NCBI GenBank assembly: GCA_001464795.1
Contig: LNEB01000013.1
Span: 221,077 to 285,076 of the forward strand
Source: Bdellovibrionales bacterium Ga0074139
Lineage (GTDB): Bacteria; Bdellovibrionota; Bdellovibrionia; Bdellovibrionales; Bdellovibrionaceae
Direction: 5' to 3'
DNA length: 64,000 nt
In this document: positions 17,032 through 25,944 of the stretch, piece after piece
Numbering within the stretch: position 1 is the stretch's first letter
Layout: each line of letters begins with the position of its first letter
Notes under the pieces: generated by a model
What the model was told of the DNA's origin: nothing
Seen by the model: the letters and a program-made list of their open reading frames with translations, nothing else
Database searches by the model: none
Program-made: the position numbers and the translations under genes

Positions 17032-19524
17032 TTACTGATTTTGCACATAAGGCTCGAAGAATTCACGCTCTTTTCTTTTGAAAGCTTCGAATTTGACTTG
17101 GGTACCCAAAGCCTCAGCCATTCGTTTAATGGCTTCGGATTCGGTTTGTTTCAACTTCACAATACCAGCTTCAGCAAACTCAGCATCAAGTTCAGTGGCC
17201 TTGGCCTTGATGGATTCTACCAAAGCCTTTGAAATGGCTGTGACTTCGATGGTTTTTTCCTCAGGGACTCTCCAGGTTTGGAACATATAATCAGTTATAT
17301 ATTTAAACCACTTATCGTAAAGAACCTCATCAGTATAAATCTCTGAAAAATTAGTCGTGTACAAAGTCGCCTCAACATAAGAATCACGGTATGTGAAATC
17401 TTTCTCTGGTTGAAACTTAGGCCGAACTTTGGCTTCTTGTGCAATCATGTTTTCTTCTGTGCCCTTGATATTTCGATTAATAATGGGTTGCACAACAAAG
17501 AAGAAGGCCAGCACCAATGACATAGCAGATGTGAAACCATAAAGAAGCCATTGAACTTTTACGCGGCTTTGATTTTCTAATGATCCCTGTGAGTTTGTAT
17601 TTAACGAAAATTCAGCCACATGGGAATCAAACACTTGGGTCACAGCATGGGAAATCAACTCGGATGAATGATTTTGATCGCCACGCTTTTCAATTTTGAT
17701 AATGGCTTTGGTCAATTCATTGGTGACGACAGCTCGTTGATTGTTCATGAGAGCTAAAAACTGGTGCTTTGAGTCTTCCAATTTCTTTCTTTCATGATCA
17801 ATGGCTTCCTTCGTTTTTTGCTCGTAATCGCTTTTTAAGCGTTCAAAATTCATTTCAATTTGCCGTTTTTCAGCAAGAACTTTCAGTTTGTACTCTTCTA
17901 GTTTAATTTTTTCCAATTCTTCATATTCACTGGATTTTTTCTTGGACTCAAACCGAACTCTTTGCATTTCCTCATCAAGTGCTTTTCTATGAGCTAAGAA
18001 GTCTTCTTCAAATTTCACCTTAGCATTCGTGATGGCTTTTGTAATTTCTTGATGTTTAACTTCAAGACCTTGAATCACTTCATTTAAGTCATTTTGCTTA
18101 TTATTTAATGTTTCAAATTCTTTTCGTTTTACAGCGATGTCTTCAATTAGGCGAGTTTCTGAAGACTGTAAGCCAGTCACAGTTTGATTCAGGCTTTCAT
18201 ATTTTGTCTTTATATCTTTGTGCTTTTCACTGTAATCTTCTATTTCCTTTTGAATTTTTTGTAAACTTTGTCTTTGTGACTCTACTTCACTTTCTAGGTT
18301 GGACTTTTGCTTTTCTAATAAAGTGGCAAGTTCTGATTTATTTTTTTCATAGTCTTGGTTTAATGCTTGCTGTAAATCTTCATGGGCAGCTTTAAGTTCA
18401 GAATCCAGATTTTTTGCGCGCAACTGAATGTCTTCGATTTGCTTAGCTTCATTTTCTTCGTGTTCTTTTTTCTTCTTATTGTAATCCGCTTCGATTTGAA
18501 TCAACTTTTCATTGAGCTCTGCAATGGATTGATTTTTTTCTAAGTCAAATTGTGTTAAAAAATCCTGCCTTGTTTTTGCAAGTTCTTGCTCGAGAGCTGA
18601 TTTATGTTGAGCTTCAAATAATTGACAGTTTTTCTTGATTTCTTCTAGCTCTATGGTTTTTTCATCGAGGGACTGAAAGAGTCCTGATAGCTGAAGCTTC
18701 GCATCAGCTTCTGCTTTTTCAATAGTTTTACGGCGAAGTTCTTCAATCATTTGTTGGCCCATTTGTGTATGCTTGGCAATGATCTGATCACCGTGAACTT
18801 GAGCATCTTTTATTTTACTTTGATAATAAGTTTCAGCCTCGTGCCTTTTGTTTTCAGCATCACGGCGTATGTTTTCAGTGGCTTGCCTTGCCGATTCTTC
18901 GGCTTCAAATATCATCTGAGAAGTTTTTCGCTTAGTATCTGAAATGATTTGCTGACCTTCCACTTGGGCTTTGGAAAGAATTTCCTCTTGCATCAAGAGG
19001 GTTTGATTTTCTGTATTTCGAGCTTTTTCACTTGCCACTTTTCCCAACTGCTCGGCTTGGGACTGTGCCATCGCTACAATTTCTTGGGCCTTGTGTTGGC
19101 TTGCTTTAATTAGACTTTGTAGTTGGTTTTTTTCATCGATTGGCAATAAACTTTCGGCAATGTAGTCCGTTTTAAAATGCTTTTCTAAGCATGCAAATTG
19201 TAAAACCACATCTGATTTTCCAAGTTTAATGTCATCACTGGGTTTGACATGAATCAGTCGTTTGGACTCAATTTTTTCACCATTAATAAATGTACCGTTT
19301 GAAGAGCCCTGATCAGAAACGTAAACCTCACCTCGCTTGACAGAAACAAGCAGGTGAAGTCGACTGATTCCAACATCAGGAATTGAAAGCACACAGTCAG
19401 GCGCACGCCCGACACTGAAAGCTGTTCCATCTACCACTTTTTGCATCGACCCTTCGGAAGTCTTAATTGTGGCGATGGCACAGAACAAATCACCTGTGCC
19501 TTCAAATAACTTCAGTACACCCAT
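17032..19524 (-). CDS. FHA-domain protein with long coiled coil and one membrane span
   Basis: 830 residues. An N-terminal FHA domain (roughly residues 30-105) shows the usual motifs SVGRAPDC, SRLHLLV and GSSNGTFING; FHA domains bind phosphothreonine. About 500 residues of coiled coil rich in Glu/Lys/Gln follow. A single membrane span lies near residues 653-676 (WLLYGFTSAMSLVLAFFFVV), and a roughly 150-residue C-terminal domain would sit in the periplasm. Its ATG overlaps the stop of the MotA-like gene (TGATG). With the two upstream genes it forms an apparent membrane complex that couples a cytoplasmic phospho-signal reader to an ion channel. No named family was recognised for the whole protein. 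Confidence 0.85.
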   Translation of the reverse strand: MGVLKLFEGTGDLFCAIATIKTSEGSMQKVVDGTAFSVGRAPDCVLSIPDVGISRLHLLVSVKRGEVYVSDQGSSNGTFINGEKIESKRLIHVKPSDDIKLGKSDVVLQFACLEKHFKTDYIAESLLPIDEKNQLQSLIKASQHKAQEIVAMAQSQAEQLGKVASEKARNTENQTLLMQEEILSKAQVEGQQIISDTKRKTSQMIFEAEESARQATENIRRDAENKRHEAETYYQSKIKDAQVHGDQIIAKHTQMGQQMIEELRRKTIEKAEADAKLQLSGLFQSLDEKTIELEEIKKNCQLFEAQHKSALEQELAKTRQDFLTQFDLEKNQSIAELNEKLIQIEADYNKKKKEHEENEAKQIEDIQLRAKNLDSELKAAHEDLQQALNQDYEKNKSELATLLEKQKSNLESEVESQRQSLQKIQKEIEDYSEKHKDIKTKYESLNQTVTGLQSSETRLIEDIAVKRKEFETLNNKQNDLNEVIQGLEVKHQEITKAITNAKVKFEEDFLAHRKALDEEMQRVRFESKKKSSEYEELEKIKLEEYKLKVLAEKRQIEMNFERLKSDYEQKTKEAIDHERKKLEDSKHQFLALMNNQRAVVTNELTKAIIKIEKRGDQNHSSELISHAVTQVFDSHVAEFSLNTNSQGSLENQSRVKVQWLLYGFTSAMSLVLAFFFVVQPIINRNIKGTEENMIAQEAKVRPKFQPEKDFTYRDSYVEATLYTTNFSEIYTDEVLYDKWFKYITDYMFQTWRVPEEKTIEVTAISKALVESIKAKATELDAEFAEAGIVKLKQTESEAIKRMAEALGTQVKFEAFKRKEREFFEPYVQNQ

Positions 19525-20459
19525 CAAGAAACCTTTTTAGACTTTACAACGTTATCAAGTTCACGACCACGGGCATTTCGTTCCACTTCTAGGCGAATGG
19601 CTTCCTCAGCCAATGCTTCACTTGGATCTTTATGCTCATCAAACTCAGAGATTTGTGCAGGATAGTTGTTACTATCAGAGCGGTACCATAATAGATCCAT
19701 AGAACTTTCAAAGCGATCCACCATAGAAACGTAGGATCTTTCAGGTGAATGAACCGTATTAAAGATATGCATCAAAAGCGAGAAGGTAATTCCAAAAATA
19801 GAAGAGTGCATGGCAAAGGCAATTTCTGCTAAGAAGCCATCCATAATTTGCTTTGTTGTCGCCATGTCAGCCATATCCATAGTTCCTAAAGCAGGAAGAC
19901 CTTTTGCGATACCAATGAAGGTTCCTAAGATACCGGCCACAACAAATAGACCAGGCATAACACCTACGATGTCGTTTGTTGTCGACAATGGAAAGAATCC
20001 AAAGATTCGATTAAAACAAGGATTGTGATGAAGTGTGGCTTTTGTTATGTGCAAAAGCTTTGGAGTATCATTGGTCCACTTCAGAAACTTCAATTGTTTT
20101 AGGATGTCTTTCACAAGCCAAGCACAGCCTTGCTTCACTAAAAACAAACGATCCGACCAGTGCATCACACGGTCATAACGACGACGTTGAAATTTTTCAC
20201 GAATTTCAAAGGCTTCGTAGTAAGTCTTTTCTAAAAGTCTTTTTGTTAAGACATAAAAAGAAACATCTTTAACCTCACCCGGAGTTTGTGACTCCATGAA
20301 GTGATTGACTCTTTTTTCAAATTCACGAGCAAACCACTCGTGCCTTTTAACGGTATAATTTATAAAATACCGAAAAAAGCAGCCAATTAAAAAGAAGGCT
20401 CCCATGATCCATGGTAGGATCGCTACAAAAGTATCGCCTGCACCTGCTAAAAAATTCAT
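19524..20459 (-). CDS. MotA/TolQ/ExbB-like proton channel protein
   Basis: 311 residues with one N-terminal membrane span (about 10-32) and two later spans that carry the family signature: PGLFVVAGILGTFIGIAKGL and AEIAFAMHSSIFGITFSLL. The cytoplasmic loop between spans one and two is about 120 residues and basic. Such proteins form the pentameric ring of ion-driven motors (MotA, ExbB, TolQ, ZorA, AglR). The OmpA/MotB-like partner lies directly upstream and the FHA protein directly downstream. The length fits a motor subunit, but which motor it belongs to cannot be told. Confidence 0.85.
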   Translation of the reverse strand: MNFLAGAGDTFVAILPWIMGAFFLIGCFFRYFINYTVKRHEWFAREFEKRVNHFMESQTPGEVKDVSFYVLTKRLLEKTYYEAFEIREKFQRRRYDRVMHWSDRLFLVKQGCAWLVKDILKQLKFLKWTNDTPKLLHITKATLHHNPCFNRIFGFFPLSTTNDIVGVMPGLFVVAGILGTFIGIAKGLPALGTMDMADMATTKQIMDGFLAEIAFAMHSSIFGITFSLLMHIFNTVHSPERSYVSMVDRFESSMDLLWYRSDSNNYPAQISEFDEHKDPSEALAEEAIRLEVERNARGRELDNVVKSKKVS

Positions 20460-20470
20460 TTTATAACTCC

Positions 20471-22213
20471 TTATTTCTTATCATCAAAACTAAATTTAAT
20501 TATAACTCTTTGGGCTTTTTTACAGTCATGGGCATCACAGTAGTTTTTACTGGATGGGTTTCTGACATTCGGAAGCTTCTCTGCTAAGAAGCTTCGGCCC
20601 GTTACTTTGATCAGTGGTAGCAAATCTTTTTGATGCTGGAAGTTGAGTCTCTCGGCATCAAAAATATGTTGGAATATGGATCTGGCTCGTTTGTAACTTA
20701 AATCCAAGTTGTAATCTACGGCACGTCTGACTGATGGATCTAATGATTTTGGATCAATGTATTTACCTTCGAATGTGGGTGATGCAAAACCGATGATTTC
20801 AACTGAAGTAATTTTATCACGCAGTTTTCCATCAGCAAAAAGAGCTTTAGAATACTCAGGCATCGCTTTCTCTAAAACTTCTTTCATTTTTGGTTTCAAC
20901 TTAGATGAGTCATTATCAAAATAAACATCACCAAAGTTGATTACGACTTCACCTGTGCGGTCGTCGATATCTGCTTTCACACCGGCTTTAGCAAAACCAT
21001 CTTTAATTCTTTTAGAAATGAGTCGTCTTGCATCAGCTTCTGCTTTCGCTCTTGCAAGGTCACCTTGAAGTTGACCAATTTGTCCCTTGGCTTGTCCCAA
21101 TTGTCCTTTAGCTTGACCTAACTCACCTTCAAGTTGTCCTAGTTTTCCTTTGGTCTGACCCAATTCTCCAGCTAACTGTCCTAGCTTTCCTTTTGTTTGT
21201 CCAAGCTCGCCTGCGAGTTGTCCCAATTGTCCTTTGGTCTGACCAAGTTCGCCTGCTAATTGACTGGCCTGTTGTTTTGTTTGTCCAAGCTCACCAGCTA
21301 ACTGGTTGGCCTGCTGTTTTGTTTTAGAAAGTTCACCCAATGTTTGACCCAATTGACCTTTAGTTGCTTGAAGTTTTCCAGAAGTGGCTTGCAACTGCTC
21401 GGCTGTCATTTGTAATTCACCTTCAGTTTGAGCTAACTGACTTTTGACTTGTCCCAATTGTCCTTGAGCTGCCACCAACTCTTGCTGAAATTCTTCAGCT
21501 TGATTTTTAAGTTGTCCTAAACGCTGATCGCTTTCAGCTTTGATTTTTGCCATTTGTGCTTGGTAGGCTTTTTGAGTCATTTTGTTTTGCTGTAAAGCCT
21601 TCTTCAAATCTGCTTGTCTTTTATTCAATGCTTTTTGAGCATCAGCAATTTTAGCTTCGTTTTCTGCTATCATGCGCTTTTTCTGATCTACGTCTTTTTC
21701 AAGAGTTGTGATTTCTTTAGTTTGTTCATCAATTTTAGAATCTTGATCTTCGATGACATTTTCACGGCGTGTAATTTTAGTTTTTGCTAAAGTGTTGGCG
21801 TTAATCATATTTCGTACGAGCTGCTGGTACTGATTCAAAGCTTTTTCTTTTGAAGCTAAATCATTAGCCTGATTTGATAATTTTTTTCTCTCATCGTTTG
21901 CTTCTTCTTGCAGCAAAGATAATTTATCCATTAACTCATTGTACTGCTGAGCCTCAGCTTCACTGGCATCTTGATTTAAATAATCTTTTTTTACACTTTC
22001 ATACATAGCTAGCTGTTTTTCTAATTCTTGAACTTTACTTGCAAGCCTCTCATTTTGTGATTGAGCATGAACTCCACTAGCACCGGTTTGTAAACTGGCA
22101 GTTACGTACAGTAATAAAAATACGACACTCATCCCTAAGAATAAGTCAGAATAGGATGTCCAAAAGTTTCCGTCGTCAGCACCGCTCTTATGTTTGTCAT
22201 AATTGAAAGACAT
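20471..22213 (-). CDS. MotB/OmpA-like protein with long periplasmic coiled coil
   Basis: 580 residues. The N-terminus has a MotB-like span with the ion-carrying Asp at residue 23 (SYSDLFLGMSVVFLLLYV). About 370 residues of coiled coil follow, including 14-residue repeats, and then a C-terminal OmpA-like peptidoglycan-binding domain (VVINFGDVYFDNDSSKLKP, IIGFASPTFEGK, LSYKRARSIFQHIF). An ion-channel partner with this layout anchors the motor to the cell wall. The long coiled coil is much larger than in MotB and could span a wide periplasm. A possible sigma-28-type site lies upstream. Confidence 0.88.
   Translation of the reverse strand: MSFNYDKHKSGADDGNFWTSYSDLFLGMSVVFLLLYVTASLQTGASGVHAQSQNERLASKVQELEKQLAMYESVKKDYLNQDASEAEAQQYNELMDKLSLLQEEANDERKKLSNQANDLASKEKALNQYQQLVRNMINANTLAKTKITRRENVIEDQDSKIDEQTKEITTLEKDVDQKKRMIAENEAKIADAQKALNKRQADLKKALQQNKMTQKAYQAQMAKIKAESDQRLGQLKNQAEEFQQELVAAQGQLGQVKSQLAQTEGELQMTAEQLQATSGKLQATKGQLGQTLGELSKTKQQANQLAGELGQTKQQASQLAGELGQTKGQLGQLAGELGQTKGKLGQLAGELGQTKGKLGQLEGELGQAKGQLGQAKGQIGQLQGDLARAKAEADARRLISKRIKDGFAKAGVKADIDDRTGEVVINFGDVYFDNDSSKLKPKMKEVLEKAMPEYSKALFADGKLRDKITSVEIIGFASPTFEGKYIDPKSLDPSVRRAVDYNLDLSYKRARSIFQHIFDAERLNFQHQKDLLPLIKVTGRSFLAEKLPNVRNPSSKNYCDAHDCKKAQRVIIKFSFDDKK
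21061..21340 (-). repeat. In-gene 42-base repeats coding for 14-residue coiled-coil units
   Basis: Within the OmpA/MotB-like gene, tandem units of the form LAGELGQTKGKLGQ recur about six times with small changes (TKQQASQ, TKGQLGQ, AKGQLGQ). Fourteen residues equal two heptads, so the units extend the coiled coil by fixed steps. Length variation between strains is likely by recombination. Confidence 0.85.
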
Positions 22214-22237
22214 GAAAACCCCTTTTCTACCTACTGC

Positions 22238-22263
22238 TTATCGTGAAAAGTTGAACTTTTTTA
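22238..22263 (-). promoter_or_regulatory. Possible sigma-28-like promoter of the OmpA/MotA/FHA operon
   Basis: Minus strand: TAAA, 14 bases, CACGATAA, starting about 25 bases before the OmpA-like ATG. The -10 matches 6 of 8 of GCCGATAA; the spacing is one base short of the usual 15. Weaker than the flagellin and csrA sites. Confidence 0.3.
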
Positions 22264-22352
22264 CACTCGACCATGGACTAAAAGGTTTAGGATCTGGACT
22301 AGGCTTAAGTAGGACCTGATGATAGCTTCATGAATCATCAAGGAGATGCCAC

Positions 22353-22733
22353 ATGAAGTTTACACTTATTTTGTTACTGATCGGACAATTAGGTTATGCC
22401 ACTGAAGCCCAGGACGTAAAAAACAAAGCCAAAGAAACGGCTGACGTTGCGATGGAATACACAAAGGAACAAAAAGAAGCTTTTGTAAAAGAAATGGAAA
22501 AAAATCTATCTGATTTAAAGCAAAAGATTTCTAAATTAAAAAATCAAGCCAGTGATAAGAAAGACTCAACGGTTGATGCTTTGGAAAAAAAGCAGAAAAG
22601 CCTTGAAAGTGATTTAGCCCAAATTAAAAAGTCCAGTGGCAGTGCTTGGGGAAAACTAAGTACTGGCATGTCCAAGGCTTGGACAGAAGTTAAGACTTCC
22701 CTGGCAGATGCCAAGGAAGAATTAACGAAATAA
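22353..22733 (+). CDS. Small secreted helical protein
   Basis: 126 residues with a signal peptide (MKFTLILLLIGQLGYA, cleaved before TEA) and AAGGAGA upstream of the ATG. The mature part is a charged, heptad-patterned helix with many Lys, Glu and Ala (VKNKAKETADVAMEYTKEQK). It resembles apolipoprotein- or YtxH-like periplasmic helices only in style. No family was recognised. It ends exactly where the convergent citrate synthase gene ends. Confidence 0.75.
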   Translation: MKFTLILLLIGQLGYATEAQDVKNKAKETADVAMEYTKEQKEAFVKEMEKNLSDLKQKISKLKNQASDKKDSTVDALEKKQKSLESDLAQIKKSSGSAWGKLSTGMSKAWTEVKTSLADAKEELTK

Positions 22734-23858
22734 TTATTTTGTTAAGCCTGATTTACCGACCCATTTTCCACGTGGTCGGTAGATTCGGTTATTGGCGTAT
22801 TGTTCTTGAGCGTGTGCACACCATCCTGCAATTCTTGAAACTGCAAATATAGGTGTATAAACATCAGTAGGAATTCCCATGCAGTAATAAACCGTCGCAG
22901 AGTAGAAATCCACATTCGGCATCAATCCTTTTTCACTGAACATCGTATCATCGATCAATGCTGACATTTGGTACCAAATGGGTTCACCAATTTCTGCCGT
23001 CATTTTTTCGGACATCTTTCTTAAAATAGCAGCCCGCGGATCCCCGTTTTTATAAACACGGTGACCAATTCCCATGACTTTTTCTTTTGCTTGTAAGGCA
23101 TCTTTAACAAAGGCCTGAGCCTTTTCAATGGTGCCGATCTTTTTAAGCATAATCATGACTTGTTCGTTGGCTCCTCCGTGCAATGGGCCTTTAAGCGCAC
23201 CAATGGCAGAAACAATGGCAGAATGTAAATCTGAAAGTGAAGACGCTGTGACTCGTGTTGCAAAAGCAGAACAATTGAGTTCATGATCGGCATGAAGAAT
23301 TAAACAAGTATCAAATACTTTTACGTGATCAGCTTTAGGCTCTGTACCCTTAAGCATGTACATAAAATTCCAAGCCATTGATTTATCTTTTTTAGGAGCC
23401 AATAGTTCACGTTTATTTCGAATAGCTTCAAAAGCGCAAACAATGGTGCCCATTTTAGCTGTTAACCGTAACGATTTTCTTTTAAAAGCTGCTGTATCCA
23501 TATCATTGGCGTCTTTATCCCAATGAGCTAATAATGATACAGCCGTTCTTAGCCATGCCATGGGATGAACATTCTGAGTCGGAAGATTTTTTAGAACATT
23601 GATGAAATCTGCTGGAAGTTCCATTTCAGAAACAAGCTGAGCTTTAAATTGAGTCAATTCTTCAGCAGTGGGTAATTTATCATTCCAAAGAAGATAAATC
23701 ACTTCTTCGAAAGTTGATTTCTCAGCTAAATTTTCAATGGTATATCCACGGTAGTTAAGCGTATTTCCTTGGATGGAAGAAACTGCCGTCGAGCAAGCGA
23801 CAATTCCTTCAAGACCTTTATCAAGTGCCCCTTCAAATATTTGAACTTCAGATGCCAT
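22734..23858 (-). CDS. gltA: Citrate synthase
   Basis: 374 residues, the short form of the family. Catalytic residues are all present: His in GPLHGGANE, His in GIGHRVYKNGDPRA and Asp in PNVDFYSATVYY. LHADHELNCSAFATRVTAS is the usual helix before them. It condenses oxaloacetate and acetyl-CoA at the entry of the TCA cycle; short forms can also act as 2-methylcitrate synthase, but no prp genes are nearby. It appears to be transcribed alone. Confidence 0.95.
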   Translation of the reverse strand: MASEVQIFEGALDKGLEGIVACSTAVSSIQGNTLNYRGYTIENLAEKSTFEEVIYLLWNDKLPTAEELTQFKAQLVSEMELPADFINVLKNLPTQNVHPMAWLRTAVSLLAHWDKDANDMDTAAFKRKSLRLTAKMGTIVCAFEAIRNKRELLAPKKDKSMAWNFMYMLKGTEPKADHVKVFDTCLILHADHELNCSAFATRVTASSLSDLHSAIVSAIGALKGPLHGGANEQVMIMLKKIGTIEKAQAFVKDALQAKEKVMGIGHRVYKNGDPRAAILRKMSEKMTAEIGEPIWYQMSALIDDTMFSEKGLMPNVDFYSATVYYCMGIPTDVYTPIFAVSRIAGWCAHAQEQYANNRIYRPRGKWVGKSGLTK

Positions 23859-23916
23859 GGTAAGCCCTTTCTAGTATTGAGTATGAAACTCTCTATTTTT
23901 AACATTGATCAAGATA

Positions 23917-24774
23917 CTAGGCTAGCTTAATGATCTTTTCTTGGACTTCGATGATGATCAGACTTTGATCACGTTCAATTTCTGCATCATTTAAAAAGTT
24001 TTTTTGTTGATAAAGAATTTCATTACGAACCTCATGAATGGATTTGTTAGCTGAAGATCGCCATGCGTCGATCATTCGCTCGGGACCCCATGGTTCACCG
24101 CGCAGGTTTTGTGATGCAACAAGGCTGGGGGAACTTAAAAGCAGCCTATCCTGGGGCTCCAGCGACAAACTACTAGTGGTAAATTGAGACTTAAAACCAA
24201 GACTTAACTCTGGGACAATGGGATTCAAAAAGTCTAGACTGGTACGGTTGGCTGTCTGCCGGTAAGCCGATATTAATCCTGAGGAACTGTAATCAAGTTT
24301 TAAAGTTTTCCTATCTACAGTGGCATAAAAAAAACTGGCTTTGTCTTTTTCTTTGAAGCTAGGCAAAAGTTCATCAGCCATCGTTTGCAAAAACTCATGG
24401 GGCTTCATTCCCTTTTTGGCTTCTATTTGGGTCGAGTATTTAATTAAAAGTCCCATCAAAGCAGAGGAAACCGTGTAGCCAGAACAGCTGGATAGAAAAA
24501 TACCAAATTTCCACTTGTCATCATGTTCGAAAATATCAAAGTAATCACCACCGAACTTAGATCCAGGAATAAACTTTGAGCTGAATTCAAAACCCTTAAT
24601 TCGTGGCAATTCCGTAGGCACTAATTTTTTTTGTAATTTAATGGCCCAATCCAAGTCTGAGGAAATTTCAGAGGCCAGCTGCAAAAGCTTATCATTAGCT
24701 TGCCTAAGAAGTTTTTCATAACCCATGACCTGACTTTCAAGTTCAGAAATTCTTTTAAGTAATTCAGCTGACAT
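23917..24774 (-). CDS. SpoIIE/PP2C-like protein with lost metal sites
   Basis: 285 residues: a short N-terminal coiled coil (MSAELLKRISELESQVMGYE) and an RsbU/SpoIIE-type phosphatase fold (QKKLVPTELPRIKGFEF, SKFGGDYFD, SALMGLLIKYS). GGDYFD is kept, but the usual DVSGHG reads SCSGY (Asp to Ser, His to Tyr), the usual TDG reads SPS, and the final DD reads RD. Most metal-binding Asp residues are thus missing, which predicts no phosphatase activity. Such proteins can still bind partner-switching proteins. It sits nine bases after a membrane-protein gene. Confidence 0.75.
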   Translation of the reverse strand: MSAELLKRISELESQVMGYEKLLRQANDKLLQLASEISSDLDWAIKLQKKLVPTELPRIKGFEFSSKFIPGSKFGGDYFDIFEHDDKWKFGIFLSSCSGYTVSSALMGLLIKYSTQIEAKKGMKPHEFLQTMADELLPSFKEKDKASFFYATVDRKTLKLDYSSSGLISAYRQTANRTSLDFLNPIVPELSLGFKSQFTTSSLSLEPQDRLLLSSPSLVASQNLRGEPWGPERMIDAWRSSANKSIHEVRNEILYQQKNFLNDAEIERDQSLIIIEVQEKIIKLA

Positions 24775-24791
24775 ACACCTAGACTAGGTGT
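24775..24791. promoter_or_regulatory. 17-base perfect palindrome between two genes
   Basis: ACACCTAG A CTAGGTGT is an exact inverted repeat with one central base. It covers the stop codon of the membrane-protein gene and the leader of the SpoIIE-like gene. It could be a protein-binding site or a small RNA hairpin; no regulator is assigned. Confidence 0.35.
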
Positions 24792-25944
24792 GAGCTTTCA
24801 ATTGTTCAATCATGCTTTTCAAAGTCTCGACCTCAATGAGCATTTTCTTAAAAAATGGTTTGGGAATCAATTTTATTTCGTCCGCTGTTAATTCAGACTT
24901 GGACCTTTGTAAGCTATCCAGTTTTTTTTGAGCTTTCTGTAAACGCAAATCGGTTTGTGAAAAAATCCAACCACTGTTATGAAATTGCTTCGGATTGAAA
25001 TAAAGGGGTTCGATATCAGAAGGCTCTACACTTTTTAGCTGAAATCGAAAGTGCCCCCAAAGCATCAACACAATCGTATAAAAAACTTCTAACAATGCCC
25101 AGCAACTGAAGAACAGAATTTTTTTATCTTCGATGCCACCCATAATACGAATATTAAGCCAACCTGCACCCCGAACCATTAACAGGAAGGATAAAAATGA
25201 GAGCCCAACTAACATTAAAATAGCGAGAGCTTCTAAAAAAAGACTTTTCCCAAGCTGAGATTGAGATTTGGCCCAGTAGGTCCATAGAATCATCCATCCC
25301 AATAATTCTCCGAATAGAAGACCAATGGCGTTGGTAACAGGTAATGCCCCGGAGAAGAACAACAAAGCTGATAAAATAAGGAGCGCAAATTCTAACTTCA
25401 AAATCACTGTGATTACCGCCGAAGCCACTATGAGCCCCAGAAGCACAGGCCATCTTGCATCAGATAATAAATAAACAATTGATAGCTCTTCAGAAGAGTA
25501 TATCCACTTGGACAAAGTATAAAATGAAAATTGAAAAACAACTAAAAAGCTAGCAGCTAAAAACAGAATCTGCAGCACTGATTTTAATTTTTTTGAAAAG
25601 AAAAATAGCAACGCTCCACCTAGAATTAGTAGGACGATAACAGATTCTTGCATAAGACTTAAAAGTAGCATCAAGCCAATCAGTTTGACTGATAATCGAT
25701 TCATACAAATAAGAAGCAATGATTCCCTAAAAGTAATAATTCCCAACTCTAAATTAATTTGCGCTTGGAAAAAAAGATTTCGCGGTGACAATGTCATCCA
25801 CTGAGTTTTTATTGTTTTAACTATCAATGGAATTGGCTTCTGAGGAACAGAATCCAAATCACGCCATAATAGTTCTCTGAGTTTTGTTTGCAGCATCCAG
25901 TAAAGTAATAATACCAACAAGTAGCTTAAAAGGGCTGCTATCAT
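24784..25944 (-). CDS. Polytopic membrane protein of unknown function
   Basis: 386 residues with eight or nine predicted membrane spans in the first three quarters and a cytoplasmic helical tail (LQKAQKKLDSLQRSKSELTA). The span pattern (IGLLFGELLGWMILW, for example) loosely recalls Na/phosphate cotransporters, but no diagnostic QSSS-type motif was seen, so no function is given. It overlaps the rsmJ stop by four bases and is followed by the SpoIIE-like gene, a pairing that suggests joint function. Confidence 0.7.
   Translation of the reverse strand: MIAALLSYLLVLLLYWMLQTKLRELLWRDLDSVPQKPIPLIVKTIKTQWMTLSPRNLFFQAQINLELGIITFRESLLLICMNRLSVKLIGLMLLLSLMQESVIVLLILGGALLFFFSKKLKSVLQILFLAASFLVVFQFSFYTLSKWIYSSEELSIVYLLSDARWPVLLGLIVASAVITVILKLEFALLILSALLFFSGALPVTNAIGLLFGELLGWMILWTYWAKSQSQLGKSLFLEALAILMLVGLSFLSFLLMVRGAGWLNIRIMGGIEDKKILFFSCWALLEVFYTIVLMLWGHFRFQLKSVEPSDIEPLYFNPKQFHNSGWIFSQTDLRLQKAQKKLDSLQRSKSELTADEIKLIPKPFFKKMLIEVETLKSMIEQLKAHT

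Noticed and set aside
17032..22213. Zorya defence system
   Set aside because: The MotA-like and OmpA-like pair recalls ZorA/ZorB, but no ZorC, ZorD or ZorE-like gene follows, the long coiled coil is in the OmpA partner instead of the channel, and the third gene is an FHA protein.
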